Of a stretch of 64,000 nt of DNA, positions 1 through 8,260 are shown in pieces. Origin of the DNA: Glacieibacterium sp965200405 (lineage in GTDB: Bacteria; Pseudomonadota; Alphaproteobacteria; Sphingomonadales; Sphingomonadaceae); assembly GCF_965200405.1 (NCBI RefSeq), contig NZ_OZ241356.1:2790001-2854000 (forward strand), in the 5' to 3' direction. The notes beneath the pieces are model-generated. The model ran no database searches. It saw nothing but the letters and a program-made list of their open reading frames with translations, and was not told the DNA's origin. How positions within the stretch are numbered: position 1 is the first letter of the stretch; each line of letters starts with the position of its first letter. A program made the position numbers and the translations under genes.

Positions 1-157
1 CAGACACCGCTAAGCCGTTCACTTGGATGGGCATTGATTGTGCCTCCTTCTGTGCCGCGCATCTAGTTGCTCGGAATATCGTCAACAACACGCGAGGGCT
101 TCGTGCCGCCGCGTATTTCAAACCCCGCAACGCCCGAGAGGGTTGCGTGACGATTGC
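1..157. other. non-coding stretch downstream of cyoD
   Basis: No convincing gene lies between the left edge and the stop codon of cyoD. Short open frames here are extensions of frames that overlap cyoD and show no family resemblance. The only structure seen is a bulged hairpin at 126-147. Confidence 0.5.
126..147 (-). terminator. possible terminator of the cyo operon
   Basis: Arms CGCAAC-(g)-CC (126-134) and GGGTTGCG (140-147) pair over eight bases with one bulged base and the loop CGAGA. It lies just past the cyoD stop codon. The T-run expected of an intrinsic terminator is weak on the minus strand, so this is tentative. Confidence 0.35.
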
Positions 158-568
158 TCAGCGTTGCTGGTGCATGTCCATCAGCCGATCCATCGGCATC
201 ATGTTGGCATTCAGGTTGGACATGATCCACAGCGAGCCTGCGCCGACCAGCACGACGATCAGGATGCCGAACGCCAGCGCCATGACGTTGTTGGTGTTGT
301 CCGGCCCCGTCGAAATGTGGAGGAAGAAGGTCAGGTGAATGCCCATCTGCGCCACCGCGAGAACGCAAAGCCCTATCGCTACGCCGGGCTGCCAGAACAG
401 GTCGCTGGCACCAACCCAGAACGACATGCCGGTCAATGCCGCCGCCAGGATGAAGCCGACGCTGTAGCCGATCACGCCACGGATCGGACTCTTGCGGTCC
501 TCGCCTGGAACGATGCCGGTGTCGTGGGCCGGCTTGCCGGTATCGGACTCGCGCGTATTCTCCATCAT
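158..568 (-). CDS. cyoD: cytochrome o ubiquinol oxidase subunit IV
   Basis: This 136-residue protein is the small membrane subunit of the bo3-type quinol oxidase in the inner membrane. Three hydrophobic segments follow a polar N-terminus of about 30 residues, and MGIHLTFFLHIS is typical of the CyoD/COX4-prok family. The start is the first ATG of ATGATGG at 568, whose ATGA overlaps the cyoC stop by four bases, indicating translational coupling. It is the last gene of the cyoABCD operon. No heme O synthase gene (cyoE) follows inside the window. Confidence 0.93.
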   Translation of the reverse strand: MMENTRESDTGKPAHDTGIVPGEDRKSPIRGVIGYSVGFILAAALTGMSFWVGASDLFWQPGVAIGLCVLAVAQMGIHLTFFLHISTGPDNTNNVMALAFGILIVVLVGAGSLWIMSNLNANMMPMDRLMDMHQQR

Positions 569-1230
569 CGGACTCCGAGCAGGTAGACGACGGTCAGCAC
601 GCCGACCCAGACGATATCGAGGGCATGCCAGAACAGCGTAAGGCACAGCAGCCGACGCATGATGTCCTCGCGAAAGCCCTTGGCGAAGATCTGCGCCATC
701 ATCGTGCCGATCCACAGCAGTCCGGCGCCAACGTGCACACCGTGGCAGCCGACCAGTGCAAAGAACGCTGACAAGAAGGCGCTGCGATCCGGGCCCGCGC
801 CCTGCTGCATCAACGAACTGAATTCGTGAAGCTCGAGAGCCAGGAAGCCCAAGCCGAGCAGCCCGGTGACGAGCAGCGCGACCTGCGTCCAGAACATGCT
901 GCGCGCCTCGGCCGCGAGCGTCGCCATGCCGCAAGCGAAGGTCGAGGTCAGCAGCAGGCCGGTCTCGATCGCGACAAGGTCGAGGTGGAAGAGCTGGCGG
1001 CCGGATGGTCCACCTGCCGTCGCGCCCGACAACACCGCGTAGGCGGCGAAAAACGCGGAGAACATGATGATGTCGGAGATCAGGAATATCCAGAAACCAT
1101 AGCCGACAATGATGCGCTTGTTGGGCGCGTCGTCCTCGCCGCCGCCGACGATGATCGGGCGGTCGTCCTGGTCGGGATTACGCCCCAGCTGGTGCGGATC
1201 GGCGCGAGGTGCTGCTGCGGCGGCGCTCAC
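565..1230 (-). CDS. cyoC: cytochrome o ubiquinol oxidase subunit III
   Basis: This 221-residue subunit has five predicted membrane segments and belongs to the heme-copper oxidase subunit III family. It stabilises the bo3 quinol oxidase core. Family signs are the FWIFLISDIIMFSAFFAAY segment at about residue 46, the LELHEF stretch, and the GCHGVHVGAGLLWIG segment. Translation begins with GTG at 1230, and the GTGA overlaps the cyoB stop codon by four bases. It also overlaps cyoD downstream, so all four cyo genes are tightly coupled. Confidence 0.95.
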   Translation of the reverse strand: MSAAAAAPRADPHQLGRNPDQDDRPIIVGGGEDDAPNKRIIVGYGFWIFLISDIIMFSAFFAAYAVLSGATAGGPSGRQLFHLDLVAIETGLLLTSTFACGMATLAAEARSMFWTQVALLVTGLLGLGFLALELHEFSSLMQQGAGPDRSAFLSAFFALVGCHGVHVGAGLLWIGTMMAQIFAKGFREDIMRRLLCLTLFWHALDIVWVGVLTVVYLLGVR

Positions 1231-3239
1231 GTCGATGCTACCCGGTCGCGCAGCGCCGCCTCTCGGACAGCGCGGAACGCGGTTCCGGTGCGCTCGACCT
1301 CGGCTTGCGGGACCTCGTAATCGGCACGGTCACGCCATGCGAAGACGACGAAGGTGGCGAAAGCTCCGGCTAGGCCGAGCAACGCCATCCACCAGATATG
1401 CCAGACCATCGCAAAGCCGGTGACCACCGCAAAAAAGGCGCAGACAAAACCGGTCGGGCTGTTCTTGGGCATCTCGATCGCCTTGTACTCGGGAACGTCG
1501 CTCATCTTCTGGGTTTCGATTGCGCGCTGCTTGACCCCCCAATAGGCTTCCTCGCCCTCGACGTTGGGGATCACGGCAAAGTTGTAGGCAGGCGGCGGAG
1601 ACGAGGTCGCCCATTCCAGGCTACGCCCGTCCCACGGATCACCGGTAGCATCCCGGCGTTGATCGCGGGTCCGCACAGACACCACCAATTGAATCATCAG
1701 GCAGGCGATGCCGCACAGGATCGTCGCTGCACCGGCCCACGCGACGTAGAGCAGCGGTATCCATGACGGATCGACGGTGTGCTGGGTTCGCCTCGTCATA
1801 CCCATCAGCCCAAGCGCATAGAGCGGCATGAAGGCGAGGTAGAAGCCGACGAACCAGCACCAGAACGCTCGCTTGCCCCAACTCGAATCGAGGGTGAACC
1901 CGAAGGCCTTCGGAAACCAGTAGGTGTACCCCGCAAACGCCCCGAAGATGACGCCACCGATGACGACGTTGTGGAAGTGCGCAACCAGGAACAGGCTATT
2001 GTGCAGGACGAAGTCAGCGGGCGGTACCGCCAGCAGGACACCGGTCATACCGCCGATGACGAAGGTCACCATGAAGCCGATCGCCCACAGCAACGGCGCC
2101 TCGAAGCGGATGCGGCCGCCGTACAGGGTGAACAGCCAGTTGAAGACCTTCACACCAGTCGGCACCGCGATGATCATCGTCATCACACCGAAGAAGCCGT
2201 TGACGTCGGCGCCCGCGCCCATCGTGAAGAAATGGTGGAGCCAGACGACGAACGACAGGACGCAGATCGCCATAGTTGCCATGACCATCGAGCGATAGCC
2301 GAACAACGGCTTGCCAGAGAAGGTCGAGATCACCTCCGAAAATATGCCGAAGGCCGGAAGGATCAGGATGTAGACCTCAGGATGACCCCAGGCCCAGATG
2401 AGGTTGACGTACATCATCGGGTTGCCGCCCGCTTCGTTGGTGAAGAAGTGGAAGCCGAGGTAGCGGTCGAGCAGCAGCATCGCGAAGGTCGCGGTCAGGA
2501 TCGGGAAGGCCGCGACGATCAGCAGGTTCGACGCCAGCGCGGTCCAGCAGAAGATCGGCATCCGAGTGTACGTCAGCCCTGGAGCCCGCATCTTGAGGAT
2601 CGTCGTCACCAGGTTGATTCCCGACAGCAACGTTCCAACCCCGGCAATCTGCAGCGCCCACAGATAGTAGTCGACCCCGACGCCCGGCGAGAAACGCAAC
2701 TCGGACAGCGGCGGATAGGCCAGCCAGCCGGTCCGCGCATATTCGCCGATGACCAGCGACACGTTCATCAATAACACCCCCGACGCGGTCATCCAGAAGC
2801 TGACCGAATTGAGTGTCGGAAACGCCACGTCGCGGATGCCGAGCTGCAGTGGCACGGCGAAGTTCATCAGCCCGACCATCAGCGTCATGCCGACGAAGAA
2901 GATCATGATCGTGCCATGCGCCGAGAAGATCTGTGCATAATGCTCGGGCGGAAGGAAGCCCGGCGCGCCGGCGACCGCCAGTGCCTGTTGCGAACGCATC
3001 ATCATTGCGTCGACGAAGCCACGCATAAGCATGATGCCGCCGAGGCCGAAATACATTACGCCGATGCGCTTGTGGTCGACGCTGGTTATCCACTCGCGCC
3101 ACAGGTAGGGCCAATGACGCTTGATCGTCAGCCACGCCAGGATGCTGCCCACTACCAGGATCAGAACGATCGACGTGCCGAGGGCGATCGGCTCCTTGAA
3201 CGGGATCGCGTCCCACGACAGGCGGCCGAGCAGGGTCAA
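1227..3239 (-). CDS. cyoB: cytochrome o ubiquinol oxidase subunit I
   Basis: This is the catalytic subunit of the proton-pumping bo3 quinol oxidase, which reduces oxygen with electrons from ubiquinol. Heme and copper ligands are visible: H108, the H286-x3-Y290 pair of the CuB site, H335/H336, and H421/H423 in VAHFHN. R73 and D77 match the quinone-site residues, giving a constant offset of two from the E. coli numbering I recall. I place the start at TTG 3239, which sits inside the cyoA stop (TTGA) and gives 670 residues, close to the usual 663. The open frame runs on upstream inside cyoA, but that part is an out-of-frame shadow. Confidence 0.95.
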   Translation of the reverse strand: MTLLGRLSWDAIPFKEPIALGTSIVLILVVGSILAWLTIKRHWPYLWREWITSVDHKRIGVMYFGLGGIMLMRGFVDAMMMRSQQALAVAGAPGFLPPEHYAQIFSAHGTIMIFFVGMTLMVGLMNFAVPLQLGIRDVAFPTLNSVSFWMTASGVLLMNVSLVIGEYARTGWLAYPPLSELRFSPGVGVDYYLWALQIAGVGTLLSGINLVTTILKMRAPGLTYTRMPIFCWTALASNLLIVAAFPILTATFAMLLLDRYLGFHFFTNEAGGNPMMYVNLIWAWGHPEVYILILPAFGIFSEVISTFSGKPLFGYRSMVMATMAICVLSFVVWLHHFFTMGAGADVNGFFGVMTMIIAVPTGVKVFNWLFTLYGGRIRFEAPLLWAIGFMVTFVIGGMTGVLLAVPPADFVLHNSLFLVAHFHNVVIGGVIFGAFAGYTYWFPKAFGFTLDSSWGKRAFWCWFVGFYLAFMPLYALGLMGMTRRTQHTVDPSWIPLLYVAWAGAATILCGIACLMIQLVVSVRTRDQRRDATGDPWDGRSLEWATSSPPPAYNFAVIPNVEGEEAYWGVKQRAIETQKMSDVPEYKAIEMPKNSPTGFVCAFFAVVTGFAMVWHIWWMALLGLAGAFATFVVFAWRDRADYEVPQAEVERTGTAFRAVREAALRDRVAST

Positions 3240-4123
3240 GACTTGGGTCCTGGAACAGCGGTGCGCAGGGTCGGCGCCGCGGGAAAGCGCATCGCGACGA
3301 CCGTCTCGAACAAGTCGGGCGCTACGGCACGATAGGTATAGGGCTGCACCGCCTTGCTCTCGCCGGTCAACGCCATATAGCCGGTGCGGTCGAGCACCGG
3401 TCCTGCGGCGCGCGCGCCCGCAATCCAAGCAGCGAACTGCGCCGCGTCCACCGCGTCGACGTTGAAGCGCATGTCGGAAAAGCCTTCACCGCTATACATG
3501 GCGGACAGGCCGGGATAGCGGCCGGGCTTATCGGCCATCAGGTTGAGCCGCGTCGCCATGCCCGCCATCGTGTAGATCTGGCTGCCGAGCTGGGGCACGA
3601 AGAAGCTGTTCATCACCGTGGCCGAGGTCAGGCGGAAGGTGACCGGAGTACCCGCCGGGACGACCAGCCGGTTGACGCTGGCGACACCCTGCGCCGGGTA
3701 GATGAACAGCCATTTCCAATCGAGCGAGACGACCTCGACGACCAGCGGCTGGACTTTCGACGCCAATTGTCGCGGCGGGTCGAGATCGTGCGCGCTGACC
3801 CAGCCGATGCCGCCGAGCAGCAGCACGACCATCGCCGGCACGCCCCAGACGACGAGCTCGATCTGCCCCGAATAGCTCCACTCAGGCCGATGTTTGGCCT
3901 TGGTGTTGGAGGCGCGAAACCACCAGGCGAAGGCAAGGGTCGCAAGGATGGTCGGCACGACAACGGCCAGCATGATCGCCAGCGAGTTGAGCAAGATGGT
4001 CTTCTCCGCTGCCGCTACCGGCCCTTGCGGATCGAGTACCCCACGGCTGCAGCCCGCCAGCAGCAGCGAAAAGCTACCGAGAATAGCTACCCGCGACGCG
4101 GAAATGTGAGCGTTAACGTTCAT
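3236..4123 (-). CDS. cyoA: cytochrome o ubiquinol oxidase subunit II, lipoprotein
   Basis: This 295-residue subunit has a lipoprotein signal ending in the lipobox LLLAGC with the modified cysteine at C25. Two membrane segments follow, then a periplasmic cupredoxin-like domain. The CuA cysteines of cytochrome c oxidases are absent, as expected of a quinol oxidase. VVSLDWKWLFIYPAQGVASV and MNSFFVPQLGSQIYTMAGM are family landmarks. It is the first gene of the operon. The upstream gap of about 150 bases holds the palindromes TTGTACAA and GTCAATTGAC. Confidence 0.95.
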   Translation of the reverse strand: MNVNAHISASRVAILGSFSLLLAGCSRGVLDPQGPVAAAEKTILLNSLAIMLAVVVPTILATLAFAWWFRASNTKAKHRPEWSYSGQIELVVWGVPAMVVLLLGGIGWVSAHDLDPPRQLASKVQPLVVEVVSLDWKWLFIYPAQGVASVNRLVVPAGTPVTFRLTSATVMNSFFVPQLGSQIYTMAGMATRLNLMADKPGRYPGLSAMYSGEGFSDMRFNVDAVDAAQFAAWIAGARAAGPVLDRTGYMALTGESKAVQPYTYRAVAPDLFETVVAMRFPAAPTLRTAVPGPKS

Positions 4124-4160
4124 CGCACGACGCGGTGCGCGCCGCCCGTGCTCGCGTCAA

Positions 4161-4168
4161 TTGTACAA
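4161..4168. promoter_or_regulatory. TTGTACAA palindrome before cyoA
   Basis: A perfect eight-base palindrome lies 38 bases upstream of the cyoA start. It overlaps a GTCAATTG half-site (4156-4163) that recurs at 4235. TACAAT on the minus strand at 4165-4160 could also serve as a -10 box for cyoA, but no good -35 is seen. Confidence 0.3.
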
Positions 4169-4234
4169 AATGTAGCTACTCGGGTGGCGTATCCGTCACG
4201 ACCGATTTGACCTGGATCGAGGCCGCCTCGGTTG

Positions 4235-4244
4235 GTCAATTGAC
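4235..4244. promoter_or_regulatory. GTCAATTGAC palindrome between cyoA and the GlcG-like gene
   Basis: A perfect ten-base palindrome sits between two divergent genes and overlaps a TTGACA -35-like box for the plus-strand gene. It could be an operator. No binding protein can be named from the sequence. Confidence 0.3.
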
Positions 4245-4267
4245 ATCGCGATCTTGTACCTTAGCCT
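4240..4267 (+). promoter_or_regulatory. possible sigma-70-type promoter of the GlcG-like gene
   Basis: TTGACA (4240-4245) and TAGCCT (4262-4267) are separated by 16 bases, 24 bases before the ATG at 4292. The -35 is perfect, while the -10 matches only partly. Confidence 0.35.
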
Positions 4268-4291
4268 GTCGCAACAATGGATAGGATCGTC

Positions 4292-4837
4292 ATGCGCCGG
4301 ACTGGGATACTGCCCCTCACATTCGCGTGTCTGATTTCGGGAGCCTCGGCGTCCGGCCAACCATTACCAGCACCGGCGAGCTATCCTCCGATACGTGCGG
4401 AGAATGGACTGCTCAATCATCACGAGCTGTCCGTCGATATGGCGGAAGCGATCGCGCGCGCGGCTATCGTGCGCTGCCGGCAAATGGGCTTCCGGACGAC
4501 CATCACCGTGCTCGACTCTGCAGGATTGATGAAGGCGTTTCTGCGAGATGAGGGGACCGGACCTCACACGATCGGGCTGTCACGCGCGAAAGCATACACC
4601 GCGCTGACGCTCGCCAGCCGCTTCGCTACATCCGGCGCCTTCGCCACCGCACGGAACTCCACGCTCGGCTCGCCAATGTCGAACGTCGAGGGCGTCGTCG
4701 GCGTCGCGGGTGGTGTACCCATCAGTTATCATGACGAGGTGATCGGCGCGGTCGGATCGTCTGGAGCGGTCGGTGGTGACAAAGACGAAATCTGCTCGAA
4801 CGCCGGTATCGCGGCGGTGGCCGACAAGCTCAAATAG
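4292..4837 (+). CDS. exported GlcG/HbpS family heme-binding-like protein
   Basis: About 181 residues with an N-terminal signal (RRTGILPLTFACLISGASAS) followed by a GlcG/HbpS (DUF336) domain. Family landmarks include TITVLDSAG, the central SRAKAYTAL stretch, VVGVAGGVPI, and the glycine-rich IGAVGSSGAVGG near the end. Members bind heme or sit in glycolate and diol operons, and the precise role here is unknown. The first possible ATG at 4277 lies five codons upstream; I prefer 4292 because it begins the signal peptide cleanly. The gene is divergent from cyoA. Confidence 0.8.
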   Translation: MRRTGILPLTFACLISGASASGQPLPAPASYPPIRAENGLLNHHELSVDMAEAIARAAIVRCRQMGFRTTITVLDSAGLMKAFLRDEGTGPHTIGLSRAKAYTALTLASRFATSGAFATARNSTLGSPMSNVEGVVGVAGGVPISYHDEVIGAVGSSGAVGGDKDEICSNAGIAAVADKLK

Positions 4838-4888
4838 TCATCGGCAGCCACCAGCGTAGAACCCGACAAATGCGCAGCGCGGAAGGCG

Positions 4889-5851
4889 CTACTTGCCTCC
4901 GGCAGTCACTTCAGGCTGCATCCAGTGAAGATTATCCGGACGCGGGATGAAGGCCAGCCGGGTCGAAGGACCATCGCCCGAAGGCAGGGCCCGATGCCAA
5001 CGTCCGGTCGGCGCCGATATCAGGTCTCCCTCCTGGGCAGTGATCAGCTTCTCGCCTTCTACCAGGAACTGCTGCGTGCCTTCGATGATCAGCCAGAACT
5101 CGGGGAAGTTTGCATGGAAGTGACCCCAGGCTGTGTCGGGTGGTGTGGGTACGCCCTTTGGTGAACGCAGGATCGTCACATAGCTGTGGTCGTCGCGTAA
5201 CCAGACGCCGATCTTCTCTCCGCCCTGCACGATCTGCTTGTCGAAATCGATGAAGGGCCGGTTGATGCTATCGTAGTCGCCATGGCCGGAATAGACAGCC
5301 TGGACATATTTGAAGCCCGGTACTGGCGTCGGTGTCTCGTTGACCGGATACTGCGGCGGCTCTCCTGCAGGGCGCACTTCGAAGCGTAGGCTGGCCTCGT
5401 TGCCAATCGTTTCCAGGGTGTATTGCAGACGCTTAGGCACCTGAACTAGGAAATGCTTCGACGCTACAAAAGGCTCCTGACCTTCTATGGTTACGCGGAT
5501 AGAACCCTGCTGGACCTCGAAGTAGACCCGGTCGTCCGCGTAAAATACCGTCTTAGTCTTGTGTCCCGGCGCTAGGGAAATCCACTGCGCGATAACGTCG
5601 TGATTGATAGCGACCGTCTCGGCCCAGTCGCCCTGACCCTTATGCTTCGCGAGCACGTCAGCAAGGTGCCAGACCGGACGATTGATCTTGTCGAATGCCA
5701 GCATTGGATCAGGCTTGGAAGCCCAGGCCAACACAGACTTCTCTTTAGCGGGCGGCGCAGCCGCCGGCGTCTGACTCCAAGCACCGCTGGCGACACCTAC
5801 ACCCCCAAGAGCAAGAATACAGGCTGTACCGGTGATCGTGGCGATACGCAT
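4889..5851 (-). CDS. secreted bicupin protein of unknown function
   Basis: About 320 residues with a signal peptide (MRIATITGTACILALGGVGV) and two cupin-like halves. The first spans roughly residues 95-175, and the second roughly 235-300, where FPEFWLIIEGTQQFLVEGE and APTGRWHRALP carry the conserved glycine, glutamate and histidine positions of cupins. The export signal argues for a periplasmic role. An upstream in-frame ATG at 5863 would add four residues (MGEK); 5851 is preferred because the signal peptide starts there. It converges with the GlcG-like gene. I cannot assign a substrate. Confidence 0.75.
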   Translation of the reverse strand: MRIATITGTACILALGGVGVASGAWSQTPAAAPPAKEKSVLAWASKPDPMLAFDKINRPVWHLADVLAKHKGQGDWAETVAINHDVIAQWISLAPGHKTKTVFYADDRVYFEVQQGSIRVTIEGQEPFVASKHFLVQVPKRLQYTLETIGNEASLRFEVRPAGEPPQYPVNETPTPVPGFKYVQAVYSGHGDYDSINRPFIDFDKQIVQGGEKIGVWLRDDHSYVTILRSPKGVPTPPDTAWGHFHANFPEFWLIIEGTQQFLVEGEKLITAQEGDLISAPTGRWHRALPSGDGPSTRLAFIPRPDNLHWMQPEVTAGGK

Positions 5852-6036
5852 CTTTTCCCCCAAGGCATTTTTCGGCTTTTGTCGAGGCTAGCTGCGAGTT
5901 GGCGCTTCGTCTACCGTGTGACCGCATCGGGACTCTTGCCGTCATGTAAAAGTTGTCCGTGCAGATCTCGCTTCCGGAATAACCGTCGTATGTTTAAGGC
6001 GCCTCCACTCTATGACAGCCGCCGACCATAGACCTT

Positions 6037-7470
6037 ATGGTTCTTAAAAGTCGGCTGACTGCTACAGGAACTTTGGAAAGAGCCGAGCGAGGCAGTTGGC
6101 TTGGCCTCGTCGCTCTGGCGATAGCCGCATTCATTGCTGCTGCATTGACAGCCACTGCCTATTGGCCGGGATTGATGAGTTGGGACCCGGTGCGGCAGTA
6201 CGGCGAAGCCCTGAGCGGCGACATCACCGACTGGCATCCGCCCATGATGCAGTGGGTTTGGCGGGGACTATTGAGGCTGCACGCCGGGCCGGCTCCGATG
6301 ATGCTGCTGGAACTGGTGCTCTACTGGGGCGGGTTGACCCTGTTTGCAGCAACCATGTGGCGGCGTAACCGACCGCGTCTGGCGTGGTGGTTACTGGCGT
6401 GTGGGCTGTTCCCGCTAGGATTGGTGCTCACGGGTACCATCTTGAAGGACTCGCTGATGGCGGGAGCACTTGTCGCCGCAACGTCTATTTTGGTTGCGCG
6501 TGGTAGAAGACGCCGGGCAGCGACGACGACGGTAGCTGTGCTGTTTTTGTTTTTTGCGGCGGCGCTGCGCTTCAACGCATTCACCGCGTGCCTGCCGCTG
6601 CTTGTTGCTCTGCTGCCGCAAGCCTGGCGGCGCACGTGGCCCCGACTTGGGGCAAGTTGTCTGGTTGCGACCGCGGCGCTGATGCTCAGCATGCCCGTTG
6701 TCAACTGGCTCATCGGTGCAACTCGGAGCGGAGTTCAGCTATCGCTCGTGATCTTCGACCTGGGTGGCATCACCAAGTATAGCGGGATCAACGTATTTCC
6801 CCCCGAGTTGAAGGTGGCCGACGCCGTTCGCGTCAACCATGGCTGCTATACTCCAGTAAAGTGGGACAGCTATTCCGACTGGGTCGATCCGGAATGCCCG
6901 CTTGGTTTCAGCGCCTGGAACGACCTGCCTGTTTCACCGCATCCTTATGCAAGCTGGCTCCGCGCAGTGCTTGCTCATCCGTTTGCCTATGCTCGACACC
7001 GTCTTGTCCACTTTGCGATTAACACCCGCCTTGTCCCTGTAGCGGATACTGTGGAGCGGCCAGTGCCGGCGGCAAGTGCGCCAAATGTTTGGGGTTTTCA
7101 CGTCACCGACAACCCCGGTCTACGGCTGCTCGATACGCTGGCCGTCACCATGGCGCATACGCCCTTGGGCTGGCCGATCGTCTGGATCGCGCTAGCGCTG
7201 GGTGCGGTGATAGTCGGGCGGGGTGGTCCCAACGCATCGTTGATCGTGCCGCTAGCTCTGTCGTCATTACTGTATGGAACGGGCTATCTGGCGTTCAGCG
7301 TGGCGGCGGAGCTTAGATATCATCTGTGGACTGGCTTGGCTGCCCTACTCGCAACAGTCCTAGTGGCGGGGGATGGAAGAGCGATACCGGTCCGCCGGCT
7401 GTGCTTCGCATATGCACCGACGGTCTTGGTGGTGCTTGCCGGTGCAGGGATAAGGTTGTTCGCCCGTTGA
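6037..7470 (+). CDS. multi-pass membrane protein, GT-C glycosyltransferase-like
   Basis: This 477-residue protein has about ten hydrophobic segments. After the first membrane segment comes a loop SWDPVRQYGEALSG with an acidic residue, then DWHPP. This layout resembles integral membrane glycosyltransferases of the GT-C type, but I see no decisive family signature. A large extracytoplasmic loop (roughly residues 250-330) contains several aromatic residues and two cysteines. It is flanked by an unrelated cupin gene and a convergent SDR gene, so context gives no hint of the substrate. Confidence 0.6.
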   Translation: MVLKSRLTATGTLERAERGSWLGLVALAIAAFIAAALTATAYWPGLMSWDPVRQYGEALSGDITDWHPPMMQWVWRGLLRLHAGPAPMMLLELVLYWGGLTLFAATMWRRNRPRLAWWLLACGLFPLGLVLTGTILKDSLMAGALVAATSILVARGRRRRAATTTVAVLFLFFAAALRFNAFTACLPLLVALLPQAWRRTWPRLGASCLVATAALMLSMPVVNWLIGATRSGVQLSLVIFDLGGITKYSGINVFPPELKVADAVRVNHGCYTPVKWDSYSDWVDPECPLGFSAWNDLPVSPHPYASWLRAVLAHPFAYARHRLVHFAINTRLVPVADTVERPVPAASAPNVWGFHVTDNPGLRLLDTLAVTMAHTPLGWPIVWIALALGAVIVGRGGPNASLIVPLALSSLLYGTGYLAFSVAAELRYHLWTGLAALLATVLVAGDGRAIPVRRLCFAYAPTVLVVLAGAGIRLFAR

Positions 7471-7473
7471 TCG

Positions 7474-8205
7474 TTAAATAGTCGGTTCCTGCAGCTTGAT
7501 CCTGCCTTCGCTGAATGTCGGAACGCGCAGCATCTCGACCAGCGCATCGGCGACAACTTGAGGAGCTTTCAAAGTCGCCTCGTCCTCCCCCGGAAAGGCA
7601 CGGGCCCGCATCTTCGTCCGCGTCTTGCCTGGATCGAGGATCGCAACCCGGACCGGCGTCGTGTTGGCGACCTCCTCGGCGTACGTCAGGACCAGCGTAT
7701 CGAGCGCCGCCTTGGTCGCCGCGTAGGGGCCCCAGAACGGCCGCGGCGTCATCGCCACCGAGGAAGTCAAAGAAATTAACCGACCGGCATCACTCGCCCT
7801 GAGAAGCGGATCGAATGCACGGATCAGTCGCATGTTTGCGGTCAAGTTCAGCGATACGACGAGATCGAACTCTTTTAAATCGATGTGCGGCACCGGCGTC
7901 AGGCTGCCAAGTGTGGCGGCGTTAAGCACAAGGATGTCCAGCTTGCCCCAGCGGGTCGCAAGCGCCCCGGCCAGTCGATCGATCGCGTCGTAGTCTCGCA
8001 GGTCGAGTGGCGCGATCGTTGCCTTCCCGCCGGCAGCGTGGATGCGGTTCTCGACCTCGATAAGCCCGGCCTCGGTCCGTCCGGTCAGGACGACGTGCAC
8101 GCCAGCCGCCGCCAGCGCCTCGGCAGTAGCGGCGCCAATACCGCGCGATGCCCCGGTGACAAGGGCAAGCTTGCCGGAAAGCGGCGAAGTGGATGCGTCA
8201 GGCAA
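7474..8205 (-). CDS. SDR family NAD(P)-dependent oxidoreductase
   Basis: A classical short-chain dehydrogenase of about 243 residues. It has the cofactor motif TGASRGIG near the N-terminus, NAAT in place of NNAG, a catalytic serine in SLTSSVAM, and YAATK as the Y-x3-K motif. I choose TTG 8205 as start because GAGG lies six bases upstream (8212-8215). Another TTG at 8217 would add four residues and lacks such a site. It lies just upstream of, but separate from, purF on the same strand. The substrate is unknown. Confidence 0.8.
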   Translation of the reverse strand: MPDASTSPLSGKLALVTGASRGIGAATAEALAAAGVHVVLTGRTEAGLIEVENRIHAAGGKATIAPLDLRDYDAIDRLAGALATRWGKLDILVLNAATLGSLTPVPHIDLKEFDLVVSLNLTANMRLIRAFDPLLRASDAGRLISLTSSVAMTPRPFWGPYAATKAALDTLVLTYAEEVANTTPVRVAILDPGKTRTKMRARAFPGEDEATLKAPQVVADALVEMLRVPTFSEGRIKLQEPTI

Positions 8206-8260
8206 AAAAGACCTCAATTATTCGAAACTTGCGACGAGACGTCCGGAACTGCGTCGCCGC

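Noticed and set aside
1779..2774. Long plus-strand open frame opposite cyoB
   Set aside because: It is antisense to a clear cytochrome oxidase gene, and its composition (Arg/His/Asp-rich) is what GC-rich antisense frames give. No family resemblance.
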